Positions 58,926 to 64,000 of a DNA stretch of 64,000 bases are shown here, one piece after another. A program made the translations under genes and the position numbers. The DNA comes from Lumnitzera littorea (taxonomy: Eukaryota > Streptophyta > Magnoliopsida > Myrtales > Combretaceae), in contig JAMXBB010000003.1 of NCBI GenBank assembly GCA_024138015.1, positions 12,574,967-12,638,966 on the forward strand. The letters run 5' to 3'. A model generated the notes under the pieces. It saw only the letters and a list, made by a program, of their open reading frames with translations, was not told where the DNA came from and made no database searches. Numbering within the stretch: position 1 is the stretch's first letter; every line of letters begins with the position of its first letter.

Positions 58926-61900
58926 TACCCATTAAATCATTTCTTCTCGATGGGTTTGTTATGGGAGCCTTTCTCCTATAAATGTTCTTTAATTAGTTGG
59001 GTCGTTTACATTTTAAACTTTTCCGTTTCAAATCATCAACTCTTTCAATTGTATCCACCAATGATTTAATCCACGTCAAAAAATTCATGGAAACATTAAC
59101 AGAGTTAAATCAATGATTTTTCATTATCCATTTGAAAAGGTGGATGATATGAGGAAAAGAAAGAGTTAAAATTGAATGACTCAAATATAGTAATAGCAAA
59201 ATATGAGATATTATAAATTTTTCATTCCAAAGTTAAGTAGGCTCGTGTATTAAAGAAATCGAATTCCTATATTGGTCTTATTGTCATAAGTATCTCAAAA
59301 TTAATGGAAATACTTTCCATAAATAGGTAAATTTCGAAATTTAAATAGTTTTTTTTTCTCGTTCTTATTCCTATCAATTGAGAAAAAATAAAGTAGTCTT
59401 TACATTAAAAATTTGGTACATATAGCAATATATATATATATATATATGATTACAGGAGATATAGATGGATCATCATTCGCACGTTAAAAAATTTTCATTA
59501 TTTATATAATTTTTCACAAGCCTGACATCTTCTTTACTTTACTAAATAAAGGACGTACTTCTATTCCTTAAAAACTGCCTCTATATGAAAGGAGAAAAAT
59601 ATCCCACCAAATAATGAACAATAACACATGAGCCAGACCATATGAATTGCTATTTCTTCTGTATGAGCTTATTAATTTAGGATGAAACAAGTCAATAGCT
59701 GTAAAAGTAACACGTGCAAGCAGATCGACTCATCAAGTTATTTATATCCTCGGTGCTTAAAAAGATTAGCAACACCGCCACTATCTTAGCCACACCATAA
59801 CCACACCAAGTGCTGGACTTATCCCCGGACCCATTAACCTTGAACCACCAGATCTACGAACCCCGAACCACCAATCCCACAAACTTCGAACCACCAATGA
59901 ACCTTCATCTTATAAGGTTGAATTCGCGATATTATGGTAGAATCGTGTCAAAGGTCAAGTCGTGTATGTCACTGAGTCATGTTTGCGGTTCATCTTCTTC
60001 TTTGATTCAATAGCAATACGTCTTCTTCGTTTAATCAGGCTCTTCATCTTCTTCCGGAATCAGTCTACTAGTATTATGGACAGGATTTAGAAAAAGTGGG
60101 TAGTATAGTTGTTTTCATCGTATGACTAATCTATTCCTCGGGGTATTTTTTAGCCCAATTGACCAACGTGAAAGGCTTCGAGGCCAAAAATTTTGTCTAT
60201 TTCTTTTAATTTTATTTTATATTAAATCTGACCAATTTAACATATATTTGCTGGTAAAAATTAAAGAAAAGACTTTTTTTTTTTTATAGAACTTTTATTT
60301 TTAGTCAATATTGATTGAAGTTGGAAAAACAAAAAGTTTGGAATCTATTAGGTGGACTGATTCCAACTAGGTTACTAGCCCGAAAAAAGAAATAAAAAGA
60401 AGGTGATTCAAGGTTCGTAAGATTGGAATTTAAAGCAAAATCACTTCAAAGTAACATCTTCAAATAAAAAACATTATTGTATTTTCCTATTTGACATTTT
60501 ACTAAGCTAAGAAAATTAACCATTTGCGGGAAGAAAAAAAAAAAATGGTTCCTATTTTATAAGAAAAGGAAAAAAATATTTCATTTTTGATCAAGGCCCC
60601 CATGTCCAGACGCCTATATAACCATCATGAGGGATTGGGTCCACGTAGTTCGGCTTTTTTTTCTTTAATCTCTTTTATGTAATCATCTTTTTTAATTTTC
60701 AAAATTTGTCAATTTTTTTGCCTTTCCCATTTTTTTTTTAATTTTTAATCCTTTTCTTTATTTGGAAAAAAAATTATTAGAAAAACTCATTATGGAAAAA
60801 CCATTTTTCTTTTTATCTATAACAAGATTTTTTCTACATTCACAAAATCCTAAAAACTCTAAGTTCACTAAAAAGACAAAAAAGTTAGAAAACCGTTATT
60901 ATCATTTAAATCCCTCGTTTGTGATCTACTCATATATTTATGTAACAAACCTAGCAAAACATAAATCCTCCTAATTTACAATTTTTAAATTCATGGTTGA
61001 TAAAAATGCTAAAAACTCTAAAAGAACCTAATTAACCAACTTTGTTTTTATTGAAATGAAAAAATTAAAGCCACTAATTTTTTTTTTAAGAAAAAACCCA
61101 CTAACCATTTCTCTGAAATACAAAAAAAAAAAAGCTAAGAACAATAATTTTAAATATTAATACTATTCTATTCTCAGAAAACTCAAACGTAAGACTAATC
61201 TAAAGAGTCAATCTCTTTTACATTTTTATTTACAAAAAGACAAAAAAAAAATTATGACAAGCAAAAGTAAAAGAATAAAACATATTTAGAAAAGAAAAAT
61301 CTAGCTAATTAACTTTTTTTCTTTTTGGTCTTTTTTGGAATTTTTAGTTTTTGTTCTAATTAACATCTATCAATTGAATAATAAAAAAAGGCATGAGGCT
61401 ATGGAAAATTCAATTCCTTCCAATAAGTCTCGTTAGTTATGGGTAGGAAACATCCTACCTATCAAAATGGCGATTTTATAAAATAGCTTTCGTGGAAAAT
61501 AAAAAATTGGGGAAAGAAAAAAAAAATCCTAAGCAGTGCATGCTAGTGCTCAATTGGGGGTCTTGTTGCAATGGTTAGATGGGGTGTAATAGTTAGTTGA
61601 TTTTTCAAGGTGGTGCTGGTGCTATTGATGCCTTTAATTCACAAGTAAATCATGATGTGTTCAGTCTAAAGGAATTCAACTCAAATTAAGCGAATCCATC
61701 CTTGCTCTATGGTGCCAAAACATTGGCCTTTTACTTCATCTAAGGCAACCTATTGAATGCTAGGGCAAAGTTGCCTAGAGTTATTTGGCAAACTATATTT
61801 TATTTCATCTAATTAAATTTCAGTCATAATTTCAACAAGCTAGAGAAATATGTTCCTAAACAGAAGAACGTGGCGCTAAATAAGGGATGCAGTGTAATGG

Positions 61901-62870
61901 TTGAGAAACTTCATTCGATGCATTGGTTCCTCAGCCATCGTGCAAGTCCCCCGCTGCACATGCTCTTACAATAACAAATTACATCGTCTAGATTGATGCA
62001 AATTCATTGTTAGCAAGTGTCGTACTAGACTTGTTTTCATCTGACATTATCGGCGTTTAAAAATTGACACCTAAGAAAGCTGCTAATGACGTAACTAAAA
62101 CATGGACGTTCTTGAATTAAAATATACTATTATGCATCAGTAATGCGACATAATTAACTCTTTCTTAGACTTAGTTATATCCCTAATTGTTAATAAACAA
62201 AAAAGTTGATGAGATCAGTACACTACCCCCACTTAGCCTAATCTTCCAATAAGGAAAGTGATGATGACTGATGAGAAAACGTCGCAATCAACTCCAGATC
62301 CCATGATGGTGTTGTTTCTATAGGTTAACTGAACTTTGCTTGAAAATGTCGGCCAACGAAATTCAATGTATAAACCGCTCGACACTGTTTCTTCATTGAT
62401 CTGTGCGTAAGCCATCCCAAAGGCATTCAAAAGTTAGGATACCTGCCTTGACGAAACAGGATAATGTACCCTAGAATATATTTGGACCGGAAAATATTAA
62501 CGAGTATCTTCACAATTATTTGTTAAAAAATAAAAGAGTGATTTTTATATTTTTTTTCTTTCAATTGTTTTTTAATTTTTCCTTTTAAAGTTTATAATTA
62601 TTCTTAAAAATTTTGAAAATTTTCTTTTCTTTTTTTTAACTTCTTAATCAGTATTTTGAAAACTAGTTAACAAAACCTTCTTCTATATAAAATTCTTTTA
62701 GTATCCAAAAACATTAGATACATTCATCTCAATGATCTTAAAACTATTCAAGTAATATGAATCTTAGTTTTTTTTTTTTTTTTTTTATCTGATATACATT
62801 CCTCTTTTCTTTAATGAGATTTTTTACTTGTTACTTTAAATAAACTTGATCATCTTTTTTCAATATTTTA
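58926..62870. other. Intergenic, no gene supported
   Basis: It holds an (AT)n run at 59430-59447, a short array of GAACCACCA motifs at about 59840-59900, many poly-T and poly-A runs (60280, 60730, 62580-62640, 62767-62786), and a region at 61540-62480 of more balanced composition. In that last region the minus frame 62233-62430 is open but unrecognised. No repeat partner was found. Confidence 0.4.
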
Positions 62871-63873
62871 ATTACATAAAGTGGACAGAGTCAATAATTG
62901 CAACAATATCAAAGCCCTCATAATCTAATAATATGTGTTTTCTTTCGATTTTGGCCGGTAGAGATTGATTGCGACTAGGCTTTGTACTATTGTGTGAGCT
63001 TGTAAAACAAAAAACAGTGAGGGACGTCAAGATATTGTCTGATATGATCACTCCAATATTTAAGTCAGTTAGGTATGTAAAGATAAAATGAGTACTTGAA
63101 TGCAAAGAGAAGACTCTAGTATATAAAGTATTAAGTTGTTAACCGTTGGGTTGTAATCTTGTATTTATAGAAAAGTGGATTCGGCGATTAAAGAGGAGAT
63201 AATGGAAAGAAGCCACATCTACAAGTAATGGTAGTAAAGTTGCAAGGTCCGACATGGTCCACAAATGTAAGAAGTAGTTATTGACTTAATCGTTTAGCCT
63301 TATCTGCAGTTTTGTAGCTATTGGTGACCATTATAGTTGGGTAGGTCGTATAATAGGCCTGAGTTGAGGTTAGCCATAAGGATAGGGAAGTCAAGTTTAG
63401 AGAAACATAGCTTAGGTCATAAGCTCGATTAGGTCGATATAGGCCTGAAAGGTCCATAACCAAAAAGCCCTTTCAACACTTTTCCCTCCAAAGTCTCATT
63501 GCCGTTGTAGAGGTAAGGAGAAGGGGAAGATGGACTTCACAAGCATGTAGTCGATCTAGTTTGGAGGTGCTCATGTTGGCTATGGTTAAAATCCTATTGT
63601 GTTGTCATCGCGATAGCGTAGTTAGAGTCCGTACTAGAGGAAGACCGGGGCAAAGGTGTTCGAATTAAGTGATTCTAGGGTGCAACGGGAGGGGCCAATC
63701 TGAATAGGTTACCATTTGGCCAAGCTAGGTACTCCAGCTTCGAGATGGATGCAAGAGGTCCAACCTCCTTGGTCGTTAAGGGGTATAGAGCTATTAACCC
63801 TTCGTCTAGTTAGGGCAGAAGAGATACTTAAGAGGAGATGTAAGCTAATAATGTGTGAGTCCAAGCAAAGTGA
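62871..63873. other. Repeat-like sequence, type unresolved
   Basis: Composition shifts to a higher GC content, and wording such as 'ATCACTCCAATATTTAAGTCAGTTAGG' in pieces (63047-63072) resembles LTR sequence of plant retrotransposons as I remember it. It runs into the tandem repeat at the window edge. No ends, partner or coding region is visible in the window. Confidence 0.3.
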
Positions 63874-64000
63874 GGTGATCCAAGGAGATTGCAAAAGGTC
63901 AAAGCAAAATGCTCATTTGCCAAGCTGGATGGGTGACCTAAGGAGACTATACAGGGTCAAAGCAGAATGCTCATTTGCTAAGCTAGATGGGTAACCTGAG
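63874..64000 (+). repeat. 58-bp tandem repeat reaching the window edge
   Basis: Units start at 63874, 63932 and 63990 (GGTGATCC, GGTGACCT, GGTAACCT). The first two are full and differ at about ten positions; the third is cut by the end of the window. Each contains 'AATGCTCATTTGC(C/T)AAGCT'. A looser match lies at 63712-63735. The open frame across it (63716-63994) is open because 58-bp units shift frame without a stop, and is not a gene. Confidence 0.85.

Noticed and set aside
63716..63994. 92-residue plus-strand frame at the right edge
   Set aside because: It runs through a 58-bp tandem repeat read in shifting frames, with no domain.

Overview
The window is AT-rich nuclear DNA from a seed plant. 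A eudicot is most likely, because the one clear host gene is a plant-specific bHLH transcription factor with short GT-AG introns and the rest is layered plant LTR retrotransposons. The species cannot be named from the sequence. There is no operon structure, CRISPR array, recognisable tRNA or rRNA gene, or bacterial or viral gene system. A 399-base run of N lies at 21102-21500.

Layout. 0-9.8 kb: a decayed LINE (1.56-3.1 kb), a solo-LTR-like relic, a decayed element with two diverged LTR ends (3.7-6.8 kb, 'family B'), then unrecognisable sequence. 9.8-18.2 kb: a ~2.17 kb LTR ('family A') split by a Ty3/gypsy element on the minus strand (11790-17991), with a 5-bp target duplication AATTG. 18.2-24.6 kb: more LTR debris (inverted relic of the 3.1 kb LTR, family-B-like LTRs either side of the gap, a second family-A LTR with its primer site). 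24.6-37.6 kb: a Tat-type Ty3/gypsy element ('C') on the plus strand, with paired LTRs, target duplication TTATG, gag, pol with two RNase H regions, a 3' minisatellite and a long antisense reading frame. A 2.9 kb family-B solo LTR (33424-36321, target duplication CATAC) sits inside that antisense frame. 38.1-48.1 kb: a second minus-strand Ty3/gypsy element ('D'), related to the one at 11.8-18 kb, whose 3' LTR is itself interrupted. 48.1-49.2 kb: a third family-A LTR fragment. 49.7-50.1 kb: a 387-bp TRIM-like miniature retrotransposon.

50-62.8 kb is the gene-bearing part. A complete six-exon bHLH gene of the bHLH128/129 type lies on the minus strand (start codon 57876, stop 54196; 350 residues) with a 1.77 kb first intron, two tiny upstream ORFs and a candidate TATA box. 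The last kilobase holds repeat-like sequence ending in a 58-bp tandem repeat that runs off the window.

All retroelement genes are broken by stops and frameshifts. Catalytic aspartates of reverse transcriptase, RNase H and integrase are repeatedly replaced by asparagine (GAT to AAT), ten times across three elements, a pattern that fits G-to-A (methyl-cytosine) decay. The most interesting non-host feature is the antisense coding region of element C, with a conserved-looking N-terminal domain followed by a coiled coil.
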